Source: JBFXAN01 sp050184225 (GTDB lineage: Bacteria; Chloroflexota; Dehalococcoidia; CAUJGQ01). Taken from it: 35,580 nucleotides of DNA. Positions 1 through 7,792 of the stretch are shown one piece after another. The position numbers and the translations under genes were made by a program. The stretch lies in NCBI GenBank assembly GCA_050184225.1, contig JBFXAN010000058.1, forward strand, positions 1-35,580, written 5' to 3'. Position 1 is the first letter of the stretch. The number at the start of each line of letters is the position of its first letter. The notes below the pieces were generated by a model. It was not told the DNA's origin, ran no database searches, and was given only the letters and a program-made list of their open reading frames with translations.

Positions 1-426
1 GGCGACCTGCTCGGTCGTCTCCCGCCACATCTCCCGCCGCTCACCCGGATCGATCCCGAAGCCTTCAAGCTCCGCGCGTGAGGCCGACTCGCCGGTCCCC
101 CACTCAACCCGGCCGTTCGAGACCAGATCGAGCGTGGCGAGCCGCTCGGCGATCCGGGCGGGCGGATTGTATCCCGGCGGCATCAGGACAATGCCGTGAC
201 CGAGCCGGATGTTCTTGGTGCGCTGGGAGGCGGCCGCGAGGAAGACCTCCGGTGCGGAGGAGTGGCTATACTCCTCGAGGAAGTGATGCTCGACCTCCCA
301 GGCGTGGTCGATGCCGAGGCTGTCCGCCAGTGCCACCTGGGTGAGCGCGTCTTGGAACAGCTTGAGCTCGATCCCATCGTCCCAGGGCCGAGGCAATTGA
401 TGCTCATAGAAGATTCCGAACTTCAC
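1..426 (-). CDS. LLM class flavin-dependent oxidoreductase, N-terminal part (runs off the window)
   Basis: The first 142 codons of a bacterial luciferase-like (LLM) oxidoreductase are present; the rest lies left of the window. The GTG start at 426 is preceded by a strong GGGAGGA site at about 9 bases. The translation begins VKFGIFYEHQLPRP and contains EVEHHFLEEYSHSSAPEVFL and GHGIVLMPPGYNPPARIAE, followed by GRVEWGTGESAS, all typical of FMN- or F420-dependent TIM-barrel monooxygenases. It is clearly paralogous to the complete gene at 27490-28701, which shares VEHHFLEEYSHS and the GTG start, so the two probably arose by duplication and should act on related small molecules. The substrate cannot be told from the sequence. 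It is divergent from the amidohydrolase gene starting at 540. Confidence 0.9.
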   Translation of the reverse strand, partial: MKFGIFYEHQLPRPWDDGIELKLFQDALTQVALADSLGIDHAWEVEHHFLEEYSHSSAPEVFLAAASQRTKNIRLGHGIVLMPPGYNPPARIAERLATLDLVSNGRVEWGTGESASRAELEGFGIDPGERREMWRETTEQVA

Positions 427-460
427 GGCGGTGTCGTCCTCCCCTCGCTGTGTCGCTGGT

Positions 461-480
461 GTAAACGATTTATATAGTAT
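461..480. promoter_or_regulatory. AT-rich divergent promoter region (candidate)
   Basis: A short AT-rich patch sits in the 113-bp gap between the divergent genes starting at 426 (-) and 540 (+). It holds a good -10-like TATAGT at 473-478 on the + strand and TACTAT/TATATA on the - strand. No convincing -35 box was found at 16-18 bases for either direction, so only the general assignment is offered. Confidence 0.3.
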
Positions 481-539
481 TGCACTTGTTAGGCGACAGT
501 ATCGGGTCCATCGGGCCAGCTCAATCGGAGACATGTGAG

Positions 540-1748
540 ATGCGAATTGTCAACGCGCTGTTGCTAGATGGCCAAGGCGGCTATGCGGAGCGAAGCGGCC
601 TTGTGGTCGAAGACGGCCGCATCACCGCCATCGGGTCCGCGACCGGCTTGGGTGCCGATGTCGAGGGAGAGGTGATCGACCTTGAGGGCCGCACGCTGAT
701 GCCCGGCATGATCGACACGCACTGCCATCCCGGCGGTGGGGACTTCGATCCGTCCCATGAGAGTGACCCACCGGGCATGCAGGCGCTCCGCACGGTCGAA
801 GCAGTGCAGCGGACGCTTCGCGCCGGTTTCACCACGATCAGAAGTGCGGGAACGAAGCACGCCGTCGATGTCGATGTCCGCAATGCGATCGCCGAGGGGC
901 TGACCTGGGGGCCGCGGATCATCGCCAGCGGACCGGGGATTACCTGCACGGCCGGTCACGGTCACTTCTGGGCGACCGAGGTCGACGGCGCCGACGCGGT
1001 CCGCGCGGAGGTGCGACGCCAGGTCTTGCGCATCGGCGTGGACAGCATCAAGATTCTCGCCGTCTCCGGCGGCATCGCCACCGCCAACCAAGACATCGAT
1101 ACAGAACACTACACGATCGAGGAGATCGCCGCCGCCGTCGATCAGTCGCGCAAGCTTGGCAAGTTGAATCAGACGCACGCGATCAGCCTCAAGGGGATCA
1201 AGAACGCCGTCGCTGCCGGCGTCAACTCGATCGACCATGGCATCTATCTCGATGAAGAGGTCTGTCTGCGGATGCGGGAGCAGGGGATCTTCCTGGTCCC
1301 CAGCTTTGGCCCCTTCGTCTACTACGAGTTCAAGCGGATTGCCGAGCCGTGGCGCTGGGAGCGGTCCCTTGGTGTCCACGAGCACCACGTCCGCAGCTTT
1401 CAGATGGCTCTGGATTTGGGCGTCGAGATCGCGCTTGGCAGCGACAACGGCGCCCCCAGCCGGTTTAAGGCCGGTGACAATGCCGAAGAGTACCAGTTCA
1501 TGGTCGAGGCAGGGATGCCGGCCGAGCGCGCGATCGTCGCAGGCGCCTACGACGCCGCTCGACTGCTCCGGCTCGACCACCTGCTCGGATCATTGGAACC
1601 GGGTAAGCTGGCCGATCTCGTCGTGATTGACGGCAACCCGCTCGACGACATCACCACGCTCCACGATCGCGTCGTCTTCGTCATGCGCGGCGGCGTCATC
1701 TATCGCGACGACCTCGGTCTTGCCGATGGACGTACAGACGGATGTTGA
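540..1748 (+). CDS. Amidohydrolase family metal-dependent hydrolase (Xaa-Pro dipeptidase/imidazolonepropionase-like)
   Basis: A 402-residue cytoplasmic hydrolase of the amidohydrolase superfamily. The start ATG at 540 follows GGAGA at 527-531; the frame is open further upstream, but those codons lack a binding site. Metal-ligand positions are visible: H61 and H63 in MIDTHCHPGG, a probable carboxylated lysine K171 in SIKILAVSGG, H213 in LNQTHA, H233 in IDHGIY and D302 in ALGSDNGAP. This order (HxH, K, H, H, D) and the SGGIATANQDIDTEHYT stretch are typical of binuclear zinc enzymes related to Xaa-Pro dipeptidases and imidazolonepropionase. The N-terminal 55 and C-terminal 60 residues form the usual small beta-sandwich, ending in GSLEPGKLADLVVIDGNPL. 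The exact substrate (dipeptide, cyclic amide or lactone) cannot be deduced. Confidence 0.88.
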   Translation: MRIVNALLLDGQGGYAERSGLVVEDGRITAIGSATGLGADVEGEVIDLEGRTLMPGMIDTHCHPGGGDFDPSHESDPPGMQALRTVEAVQRTLRAGFTTIRSAGTKHAVDVDVRNAIAEGLTWGPRIIASGPGITCTAGHGHFWATEVDGADAVRAEVRRQVLRIGVDSIKILAVSGGIATANQDIDTEHYTIEEIAAAVDQSRKLGKLNQTHAISLKGIKNAVAAGVNSIDHGIYLDEEVCLRMREQGIFLVPSFGPFVYYEFKRIAEPWRWERSLGVHEHHVRSFQMALDLGVEIALGSDNGAPSRFKAGDNAEEYQFMVEAGMPAERAIVAGAYDAARLLRLDHLLGSLEPGKLADLVVIDGNPLDDITTLHDRVVFVMRGGVIYRDDLGLADGRTDGC

Positions 1749-1845
1749 GCGTTGCCGGCTTCCGTCCCCGCTTCGTACAGTGAGTGCAGGAATGGCATCT
1801 CCGGTGGAGGCACAGCGCCACACGGCGAATGGAACGGAACCGAAC

Positions 1846-2427
1846 ATGGAAAAGGTCAAGGAGCCAATCGCGGCGACGACGGTCCCCTGGCGCTTCACTG
1901 CCGCCGACTACCATCGCATGGGTGAAGTTGGTATCTTCCATCCCGACGACCGCGTCGAGTTAATCGAAGGGGTGATCCTCCGAATGTCACCGATAGGGGA
2001 TCGGCACGCTGGGCGAGTGATCGTACTGACTCGGATTTTCTCGCTCACGCTCGGGGAGCGAGCATACATAAGCGTGCAGAATGCGGTTCGGCTGTCGGAG
2101 CACTCTGAACCGGAGCCCGACCTCGTAGTCATGCGACTTCCTGAGGCGGGGGAGTCGGTACGGGCGCCACATCCTCGAGACATCCTGCTCTTGATCGAGG
2201 TCTCCGACACGACGCTGGGTTTCGACCGCGACACCAAGGTGCCGCTCTATGCTGAGGCAGGTATACCCGAAGTCTGGATATTGGATCTGCCGGGCGACCG
2301 GCTGCGCATCTACCGCGATCCGAGCAACGGGGAATACCGCTCGATCACCGTTCTCACGCGTGACGACCGCGTCTCCCTTACCGCATTCCCCGACATAACA
2401 CTGACCGTAGAAGAAATTCTCGGCTGA
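1846..2427 (+). CDS. Uma2 family endonuclease (DUF820)
   Basis: A 193-residue protein of the Uma2/DUF820 family, a PD-(D/E)XK nuclease fold that is common and multicopy in Cyanobacteria and Chloroflexota and is of unknown biological role. Family landmarks are visible in order: FTAADYHRMGEVGIFHPDDRVELIEGVI near the N terminus, PEPDLVVM with the first catalytic Asp, LLLIEVSDTTLGFDRDTKVPLYAEAGIPEVWILD with the catalytic Glu, and the C-terminal DITLTVEEIL. The start at 1846 gives the family's normal length. An alternative ATG at 1792 would add 18 residues of non-conserved sequence, and neither has a strong ribosome binding site. It lies 97 bp after the amidohydrolase on the same strand. Confidence 0.85.
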   Translation: MEKVKEPIAATTVPWRFTAADYHRMGEVGIFHPDDRVELIEGVILRMSPIGDRHAGRVIVLTRIFSLTLGERAYISVQNAVRLSEHSEPEPDLVVMRLPEAGESVRAPHPRDILLLIEVSDTTLGFDRDTKVPLYAEAGIPEVWILDLPGDRLRIYRDPSNGEYRSITVLTRDDRVSLTAFPDITLTVEEILG

Positions 2428-2526
2428 GTAGTGCGGCCGCTCGCTCGTGTCTGGTTGACACGAAGGCCGCTGGCCCGTTCCCATGGCTGCAAATGGGTGT
2501 GCGGAGCTGTGCCCCTGGTGGATGCC

Positions 2527-3906
2527 ATGATGTCTCCCGGATTGATGACCGACCTGTACCATCCGGACGCCGCGTATGTCAGTTGGAAGTCCGGTGTCAA
2601 CGGCGATACGACGTTCGACCTCTACGTGCGTTCGGCGCCGTTTGGCGGCGCCTTTCTGCTCGTCGCCGGCATCGAGATGGCGCTGGAATTTGTCCGCACG
2701 TTCCAGTACTCCGAGGACGATCTGGCGTATCTGGCGCAGGTGCGCGGCTACGAGCCAGGCTTCCTCCAGACACTCCGAGACCTGCGGTTTTCCGGCGAGG
2801 TGGCGGCGATGTCCGAGGGGAGCGTTGCCTTTCCGAACGAGCCATTCATGCGCGTGACCGCGCCTTTTCGCGAGTCGATCCTCCTCGAATCGGGACTGCT
2901 CCAGGCCGTGGGTCCGGCGACCCTGATCGCAACCAAAGCCGCACGCGTCGTCCACGCCGCCCGCGGCCGGCCGGTGGCGGAGTTTGGGCTGCGCCGCGCG
3001 CAGGCGCCGTTGGTCGCCACACGCGCGGCGGCAATCGGTGGTTGTGTCAGTACATCGTTCCTCGCGGCAGCGAAGAGGTACGATCTGCCTCCATCGGGAA
3101 CGATCCCGCACGCGCTCGTGCAACTCTTCGACAGCGAGGCGGAGGGATTTCGCGCCGTGGCCGAGTCGTTCGACCGCTACACGCTCCTGCTCGATACGTA
3201 TGATGTCCTTCGCGCGATCCACACCGCCGTCGAGGTGGCGCGTGATGTGCAGGAGCGGATGGGACACACGCTCGACGCGGTTCGACTGGACAGTGGTGAC
3301 GTGGCCGCCGACGCGCGCGCGGTCCGTGTGGTGCTGGACAACGCTGGGCTTACCTCCGTCCGCATTCTCGCGAGCGGCGACCTGGATGAATTCACCGTTG
3401 CCGCCCTGGTCGAATCCGGCGCGCCGATCGACTCGTTTGGCGTCGGCACCAGCATCGCCGTCGGCGCGGGCAATCCGTCCCGCAACATACCCGGCGCCGC
3501 TCTCGGCACGGTCTACAAAGAGGTTTGGTCGGAGGGCGGCAGGCACACCGCCAAGGTGAAGGTGGCCGGTGACAAGAGCACGTGGCCGGGCCGGAAGCAG
3601 GTCTATCGGATCGGCGCCTTTGAAGAGGACGTGATCGCGCTCGATACGGAGTCGCCGCCCGCGCGGGGACGGCCGCAACTCCGCACGATGATCCGTGATG
3701 GCGGACTGCTCCCGAACAGCACACCACCGCTCGCGGAGGTAATCGCGACAGCACGGACCAACCTCGAAGCCTTGCCTGAGCGGTACCGTGACCTGAACCC
3801 GCCAGAACCGTACCCGGTTCGATTCAGCGACGCATTGGTCGAACTGCGACGACAAACCATCGGACAATACCGTCCCAATCGTGTCGGGCTGCCGGCTTCG
3901 AGTTGA
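2527..3906 (+). CDS. pncB: Nicotinate phosphoribosyltransferase
   Basis: This enzyme makes nicotinate mononucleotide from nicotinate and PRPP, the committed step of the Preiss-Handler NAD salvage pathway. The start ATG at 2527 (or the adjacent ATG at 2530) gives LMTDLYHPDAAYVSWKSG, equivalent to the family's LLTDLYELTM start. Further landmarks are FDLYVRSAPFGGAFLLVAGIE, GTIPHALVQLF with the histidine that is phosphorylated in this family, VRLDSGDVAADARAVR (phosphate and ribose contacts) and FGVGTSIAVG. The C-terminal lobe holds YKEVWSEGGRHTAKVKVAGDKSTWPGRKQVYR. Length is 460 aa, normal for the family. It is followed after 52 bp by a nicotinamidase-like gene, which would supply its substrate. 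The frame is open for 32 codons upstream, but these codons do not resemble the family. Confidence 0.92.
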   Translation: MMSPGLMTDLYHPDAAYVSWKSGVNGDTTFDLYVRSAPFGGAFLLVAGIEMALEFVRTFQYSEDDLAYLAQVRGYEPGFLQTLRDLRFSGEVAAMSEGSVAFPNEPFMRVTAPFRESILLESGLLQAVGPATLIATKAARVVHAARGRPVAEFGLRRAQAPLVATRAAAIGGCVSTSFLAAAKRYDLPPSGTIPHALVQLFDSEAEGFRAVAESFDRYTLLLDTYDVLRAIHTAVEVARDVQERMGHTLDAVRLDSGDVAADARAVRVVLDNAGLTSVRILASGDLDEFTVAALVESGAPIDSFGVGTSIAVGAGNPSRNIPGAALGTVYKEVWSEGGRHTAKVKVAGDKSTWPGRKQVYRIGAFEEDVIALDTESPPARGRPQLRTMIRDGGLLPNSTPPLAEVIATARTNLEALPERYRDLNPPEPYPVRFSDALVELRRQTIGQYRPNRVGLPASS

Positions 3907-3958
3907 TCGACGCCGGCCCGCCTGAACGCGACTCAACCTTTGCGCTGGAGGCGAATCC

Positions 3959-4555
3959 GTGACCGACTTCCTGCATGACGCCGCGCTGATCGTCGTCGAT
4001 ATTCAGAACGACTTCTGTGCGGGTGGGTCGCTTGAGGTGCCGGACGGCGATCGCGTCGTGCCGTTGCTGAACGAATACGCCGCCCGCTTCGCCGCGGCCG
4101 GGCGGCCTGTCTTCGCTTCGCGTGACTGGCACCCGGAGAAGACGAAGCATTTCCAGGAGCATGGCGGCGTGTGGCCGCCGCACTGTATTCAAGGCACGAA
4201 GGGAGCAGAGTTTCATCCCGATCTGAAATTGCCGCCGGGGACGGCGATCGTCTCCACGGGAATGGACCCAGAGGACGAGGGATATTCCGCTTTTCCATCG
4301 ATCCTCGACGATGGCCGCGGTCTTGCCACCGTCCTGCGCGACGCTGGCGTGCAGCGGCTCTATATCGGCGGACTCGCGACGGACTATTGTGTGAAGCTGA
4401 CCGTGCTCGATGCGATCGCCGCCGGCTTCGAGGCCACGTTGCTGCTCGACGCCAGCCGCGGCGTCAACCTCCAGCCGCACGACGCCGAACAAGCGATCGA
4501 GGAGATGGTCGGCGCCGGCGCACGGACGGCAACGCTCGCTCATCTTCGAGGATGA
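3959..4555 (+). CDS. pncA: Nicotinamidase-like hydrolase (isochorismatase fold)
   Basis: A 198-residue isochorismatase-fold amidase, expected to convert nicotinamide to nicotinate for the upstream phosphoribosyltransferase. The GTG start is fixed by GGAGG at 3947-3951, 7 bases away. Seen in the sequence: catalytic Asp D14 in VVDIQNDFCAGGSL, the metal-binding set SRDWHPEKTKHF, the WPPHCIQGT signature and the nucleophilic Cys in GLATDYCVKLT. One point is odd: where characterised nicotinamidases carry the triad lysine (SKxxxP...YSxF), this protein has threonine T100 (IVSTGMDPEDEGYSAF). Activity on nicotinamide is therefore likely from context but not certain. It could also be a related amide hydrolase. 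The gene ends 61 bp from the convergent copper operon, and no terminator hairpin is evident between them. Confidence 0.85.
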   Translation: MTDFLHDAALIVVDIQNDFCAGGSLEVPDGDRVVPLLNEYAARFAAAGRPVFASRDWHPEKTKHFQEHGGVWPPHCIQGTKGAEFHPDLKLPPGTAIVSTGMDPEDEGYSAFPSILDDGRGLATVLRDAGVQRLYIGGLATDYCVKLTVLDAIAAGFEATLLLDASRGVNLQPHDAEQAIEEMVGAGARTATLAHLRG

Positions 4556-4616
4556 TCGGCGTCGCCACCAAGTCGCTGGGCCTATAAAAATCCTGGTGCC
4601 TTGATGGTGAGCCGTC

Positions 4617-7247
4617 TCAGGTGGTCATGCCGATGCGCGCGAGGGACTTCGCCTCGCCCTTGAGGAGGACGGCGTTGGTGGCGACGATGATCGAGCTGAG
4701 GCTCATCAGGAGCGCGGACCACTCCGGCCGCAGCATGATGCCGAAGGACGGATAGAGCACGCCCGCCGCCACGGGGATGGCGAGGACGTTATAGATGCTC
4801 GCCCAGAAGAGGTTCTGCTTCATCTTGGAGACGGTTGCTTTCGACAGGTCGATCGCGCGGGCGATATCGAGCGGATCGCTCTTCATCAACACCACCCGCG
4901 CCGTTTCAATCGCGACATCGGTTCCGGCGCCGATCGCGATGCCAATGTCCGCCTGAGCCAGCGCGGGCGCATCGTTCACACCGTCGCCAACCATCGCGAC
5001 TTTCTTGCCCTCATCCTGTAACTGCCGGATGTATCCGGCCTTCTCCTGGGGCAGCACCTCGGCAAAGACGCGGTCGATGCCCAGCGCTTGGGCGACCGAC
5101 TCGGCGGTGCGGCGGTTGTCGCCGGTGATCATCGCGACCTCGATGCCGGCGTCTTTGAGCAGCGGGATCAGCTTCTTGGCACTCGGTTTGATCGTGTCTG
5201 CTACCGCGATCAGGCCCGCCGGTTGGCCGTCGATGGCGACGTACATCGGCGTCTTGCCGGCCATCGCCAGCGCCGCCTCTCGCTCCTCCAGCGCCCGCGC
5301 GTCGATACCAGCATCGGCCAGAAGGGTGCGGTTGCCCGCCAGGACCTCGTGTCCATCGATCTGGGCGCGCATGCCCTTGCCGGTGATGGCGGTGAAACCC
5401 GTTGCCGGTGCGAGAGCCAATCCCTTCGCTTCGGCGCCACGCACGATCGCAGCCGCCAGCGGGTGCTCGGACCCCTGCTCAGCGGCGGCCACGACTGCGA
5501 GCAATTGATCGGCGCGTCCGTCCGTCCAGGGATCGATGCCGGACACCACCACATCGGTGAGCGCCGGCTTCCCTTCAGTCAGGGTCCCGGTCTTGTCCAG
5601 CACGACCGCGTTGACCCGCGACACGCCTTCGAGGGTGGCGGCATCCTTGATCAGAATGTTGAAGCGGGCGCCGAGGCCGGTCGCGACGGCCACCGCCGTC
5701 GGCGTCGCCAGGCCCAGGGCATCAGGGCAGGCGATCACCACCGCCGAAATGGCAAAGGTGAGCGCGACCAACGCCGTCTCCTGACCGAAGAAATACCACG
5801 CGAGAAAAGTGATGATGCCGGAGCCGACCGCCAGCACGACGAGGTAGGCGGCGGCCTTGTCCGCCAGCCGCTGCCCCGGCGCCTTCGATGCCTGCGCCTG
5901 TTGCACCAGCGAGACGATCTGGGCGAGGGCAGTGTCGGCGCCGACTTTCGTCGCCTGCATGACGACCGAACCAGCTCGGTTGATCGAGCCGCCGATCACG
6001 CCGTCGCCCGGCCCCTTGTCCACGGGCACCGATTCGCCCGTGACGAGCGACTCGTCGATGCTGGTGTCGCCGTCGACGATGACCCCATCGACCGGCGCCT
6101 TGTCGCCCGGACGCAGCCGAATGCGGTCGCCGACGACGATCGCACTGGTGGGAACGTCGATCTCGACGCCATCGCGGATCACGGTCGCCGTCGGCGGCAC
6201 GAGGTCGAACAGCGCCCGCAGGGCGTCTGTCGTCCCACGCCGGCTCTTCATCTCCATCCAGTGACCAAACAGTACGAAGGTCACGAGCATCGCCCCGGCC
6301 TCGTAGAACGTCTCCGCGTCGGGGTCGATCACGGTCAGCACCACGCTGAAGCCCCACGCGGCGAGCACACCGGTGGCGATCAGCACGCTCATATTCAACT
6401 GGCGATAGCGAAGGGAGGTGACCGCGCCGCCGATAAACGGCCAGCCCGCCCACCACACCACCGGTGTGGACAGCACGAGCATGATCCAGTTCGACGCGCG
6501 CACGCCGGTGATCTCAAGGCCAAAGGTATTCATCGCCAGGGGCGAGAACAACAGCGTCGGCACCGTCAGCGCCAGCGCCACCAAGAACCGGTTGCGCATG
6601 TCCGATTCCATCGCCTTGGCCATGCCTGGATCGGACATGTCGTGGCCCATGCCGGCGTGGGCGGCGTGATCGGCCCTCACCCCCGGCCCCTCTCCCACCG
6701 AGCGGGCGAGGGGAGCCTCAACGGGGCTATGAGCATCAGCGTGTCGATCAGTCAGACTGTACTGAGGTGCGTGATGGCGTTCACGGTCACTTCGTGCGCC
6801 CCTCTCCCGCTCGGCGGGAGAGGGGCCGGGGGTGAGGGCCGCATGATGCAGCTTCCCGGCCGCGGTCGAAGGCATTTCGTATTGCATGCGGTCAGCGGCG
6901 GTGTTCATCGTGATCGGCGCCATCTGAGCGTGGTGGGCGAGGCTTTCCACCGTCGCGCCGGACGGCTGGGCATCGCTGCCCTCCGGCGCGCAGCGGCAGC
7001 CGTGCGCGGCGGCGGAGATCAGTGTCTGGATCGCCGATGGCTCGATCATGTCGGAGTGGTAGGTGACGTGGACCGCTTTGGCGGCGTAGTCCACATGGAC
7101 CGCGGCGATGTGTGGGTTTGCCCGCAACGTTCGCTCGACCGACCGGGCACACTGCACGCAGGCGAGGTCGGCGGTGAAGGTCTGTGCGATCGTGCCGCCG
7201 GCAGCGCTATGTCCGGCGTGGGTCGAGTGCGACGTGTGGGTTGACAT
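4617..7247 (-). CDS. P1B-type heavy-metal (probably copper) translocating ATPase with a CPD membrane motif
   Basis: An 876-residue P1B ATPase, last gene of the copper operon. The start ATG at 7247 follows GGGAG at about 9 bases; the longer open frame upstream crosses the gap behind the YHS gene. Order: His-rich N terminus (four His in residues 4-13), one HMA domain with C30xxC33, a His/Met-rich linker, then the membrane pump with TGES, the TM6 motif C507-P508-D509, phosphorylation site D551 in DKTGT, the SEHP nucleotide motif and GDGVNDAPAL. Copper exporters normally have CPC (CopA) or CPH (CopB) in TM6, so CPD makes metal specificity uncertain. Residues about 136-193 are encoded by an inserted palindromic repeat (6671-6842). 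The protein exports metal across the cytoplasmic membrane using ATP. Confidence 0.9.
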   Translation of the reverse strand: MSTHTSHSTHAGHSAAGGTIAQTFTADLACVQCARSVERTLRANPHIAAVHVDYAAKAVHVTYHSDMIEPSAIQTLISAAAHGCRCAPEGSDAQPSGATVESLAHHAQMAPITMNTAADRMQYEMPSTAAGKLHHAALTPGPSPAERERGARSDRERHHAPQYSLTDRHADAHSPVEAPLARSVGEGPGVRADHAAHAGMGHDMSDPGMAKAMESDMRNRFLVALALTVPTLLFSPLAMNTFGLEITGVRASNWIMLVLSTPVVWWAGWPFIGGAVTSLRYRQLNMSVLIATGVLAAWGFSVVLTVIDPDAETFYEAGAMLVTFVLFGHWMEMKSRRGTTDALRALFDLVPPTATVIRDGVEIDVPTSAIVVGDRIRLRPGDKAPVDGVIVDGDTSIDESLVTGESVPVDKGPGDGVIGGSINRAGSVVMQATKVGADTALAQIVSLVQQAQASKAPGQRLADKAAAYLVVLAVGSGIITFLAWYFFGQETALVALTFAISAVVIACPDALGLATPTAVAVATGLGARFNILIKDAATLEGVSRVNAVVLDKTGTLTEGKPALTDVVVSGIDPWTDGRADQLLAVVAAAEQGSEHPLAAAIVRGAEAKGLALAPATGFTAITGKGMRAQIDGHEVLAGNRTLLADAGIDARALEEREAALAMAGKTPMYVAIDGQPAGLIAVADTIKPSAKKLIPLLKDAGIEVAMITGDNRRTAESVAQALGIDRVFAEVLPQEKAGYIRQLQDEGKKVAMVGDGVNDAPALAQADIGIAIGAGTDVAIETARVVLMKSDPLDIARAIDLSKATVSKMKQNLFWASIYNVLAIPVAAGVLYPSFGIMLRPEWSALLMSLSSIIVATNAVLLKGEAKSLARIGMTT
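6671..6842. repeat. Inverted pair of GC-rich REP-like repeats inserted in frame in the ATPase gene
   Basis: The 26 bases at 6671-6696 recur as an exact inverted copy at 6817-6842; they start CGGCCCTCACCCCCGG. Each unit also folds by itself: the right one has a perfect 12-bp stem (6800-6811 with 6815-6826, loop TCG), and the left one a 10-bp stem with one mismatch (6687-6696 with 6704-6713). On the - strand the element stays open and is translated within the ATPase linker, giving LTPGPSPAERERG at one end and GEGPGVRA at the other. From memory, peptides of this kind recur in unrelated proteins from many phyla as a hallmark of a dispersed palindromic repeat. Confidence 0.88.
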
Positions 7248-7282
7248 GGGGAGGATCTCCCAGCTGTTCCGACGGGAAGTGC

Positions 7283-7309
7283 CGAGGGCGGCCCCGATGG
7301 CCGCCCTCG
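7283..7309 (-). terminator. Hairpin in the copper operon between the YHS gene and the second ATPase
   Basis: A perfect 11-bp GC-rich stem (7283-7293 with 7299-7309, loop of 5) lies just after the YHS stop codon and 35 bases before the ATPase start. No T-run follows on the - strand, so full intrinsic termination is unlikely. Partial termination or protection of the upstream mRNA, lowering ATPase expression relative to the chaperone genes, is a reasonable inference. Confidence 0.45.
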
Positions 7310-7317
7310 CGATGTGC

Positions 7318-7482
7318 CTACATCGACGGTTTGTAATTCGGGTCGAGATACTTCTGTGGCTCCGCCTCGAAAGCTCGCTTGCAGCCGGGGGCGCAGAAGT
7401 AGTAGGTCTGCCCCTCATAGTCCGCCTTGTGCTGAGCCGTCTGCGGGTCTACCTGCATGCCGCACACCGGATCGGTGGCCAT
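7318..7482 (-). CDS. YHS domain protein (small metal-binding)
   Basis: A 54-residue protein consisting of one YHS domain. The ATG at 7482 follows an AGGAG site at 8 bases. Its sequence begins MATDPVCGMQVDPQTA and continues with YEGQTYYFCAPGCKRAF, ending EPQKYLDPNY. The cysteines in PVCGM and FCAPGC are the expected metal ligands. YHS domains are often found alone or fused to copper P-type ATPases and are believed to bind or hand over copper or other soft metals in the cytoplasm. It lies 33 bp behind copZ and 70 bp before the second ATPase, all on the same strand, so it belongs to the copper operon. Confidence 0.88.
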   Translation of the reverse strand: MATDPVCGMQVDPQTAQHKADYEGQTYYFCAPGCKRAFEAEPQKYLDPNYKPSM

Positions 7483-7515
7483 GGTGATGCTCCTTTCGGG
7501 ACTGGTTTGTATTTC

Positions 7516-7737
7516 CTAAACACCTGCTGCCGATGCGACCGGGTACTCCTCCTCGGCGAGGATCTCTTTCATCTGGTCGATGTCGACTCGATTGTCGTCA
7601 AACGACACGCGGACCTGCTTCGCCGGGATATCGACGGCGACCGCCTCAATGCCCTCCACCGGCGTCAGCGCCCCGGTGATCGCCCGCTCGCAGTGCTCGC
7701 AGGAGATATCGGGTATGTTCAAAACAACGGTCTTCAT
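7516..7737 (-). CDS. copZ: CopZ-like copper chaperone (HMA domain)
   Basis: A 73-residue single HMA domain. The ATG at 7737 has AAGGAG 7-8 bases upstream; the frame extends 13 codons further but without a site. The metal-binding loop is ISCEHCERAI (C-x-x-C), followed by the ferredoxin-like pattern with GIEAVAVDIPAKQVRVSFD. Such proteins carry Cu(I) in the cytoplasm and pass it to the HMA domains of copper ATPases or to CsoR. The usual MxCxxC methionine is replaced by isoleucine (DISCEHC), and a Glu-His pair sits between the cysteines; both variations occur in the family. It lies 55 bp after copA. Confidence 0.92.
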   Translation of the reverse strand: MKTVVLNIPDISCEHCERAITGALTPVEGIEAVAVDIPAKQVRVSFDDNRVDIDQMKEILAEEEYPVASAAGV

Positions 7738-7792
7738 GAGGAACTCCTTTCCCTCGTCCGGCGATCCGGACTCCAAGTGCTTGATCGAACGG

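Noticed and set aside
564..1580. Long open frame of 338 codons on the opposite strand of the amidohydrolase gene
   Set aside because: It is a GC-rich shadow of a gene with clear catalytic motifs; its translation has no recognisable domain.
1987..3936. A 649-codon open frame antisense to the Uma2 and pncB genes
   Set aside because: It spans two unrelated genes on the other strand, is rich in Arg, His and Asp as antisense shadows are, and shows no domain or ribosome binding site.
5088..7244. A 718-codon open frame antisense to the second ATPase gene
   Set aside because: The opposite strand has complete P-type ATPase motifs; this frame is a low-complexity Arg/His/Asp-rich shadow.
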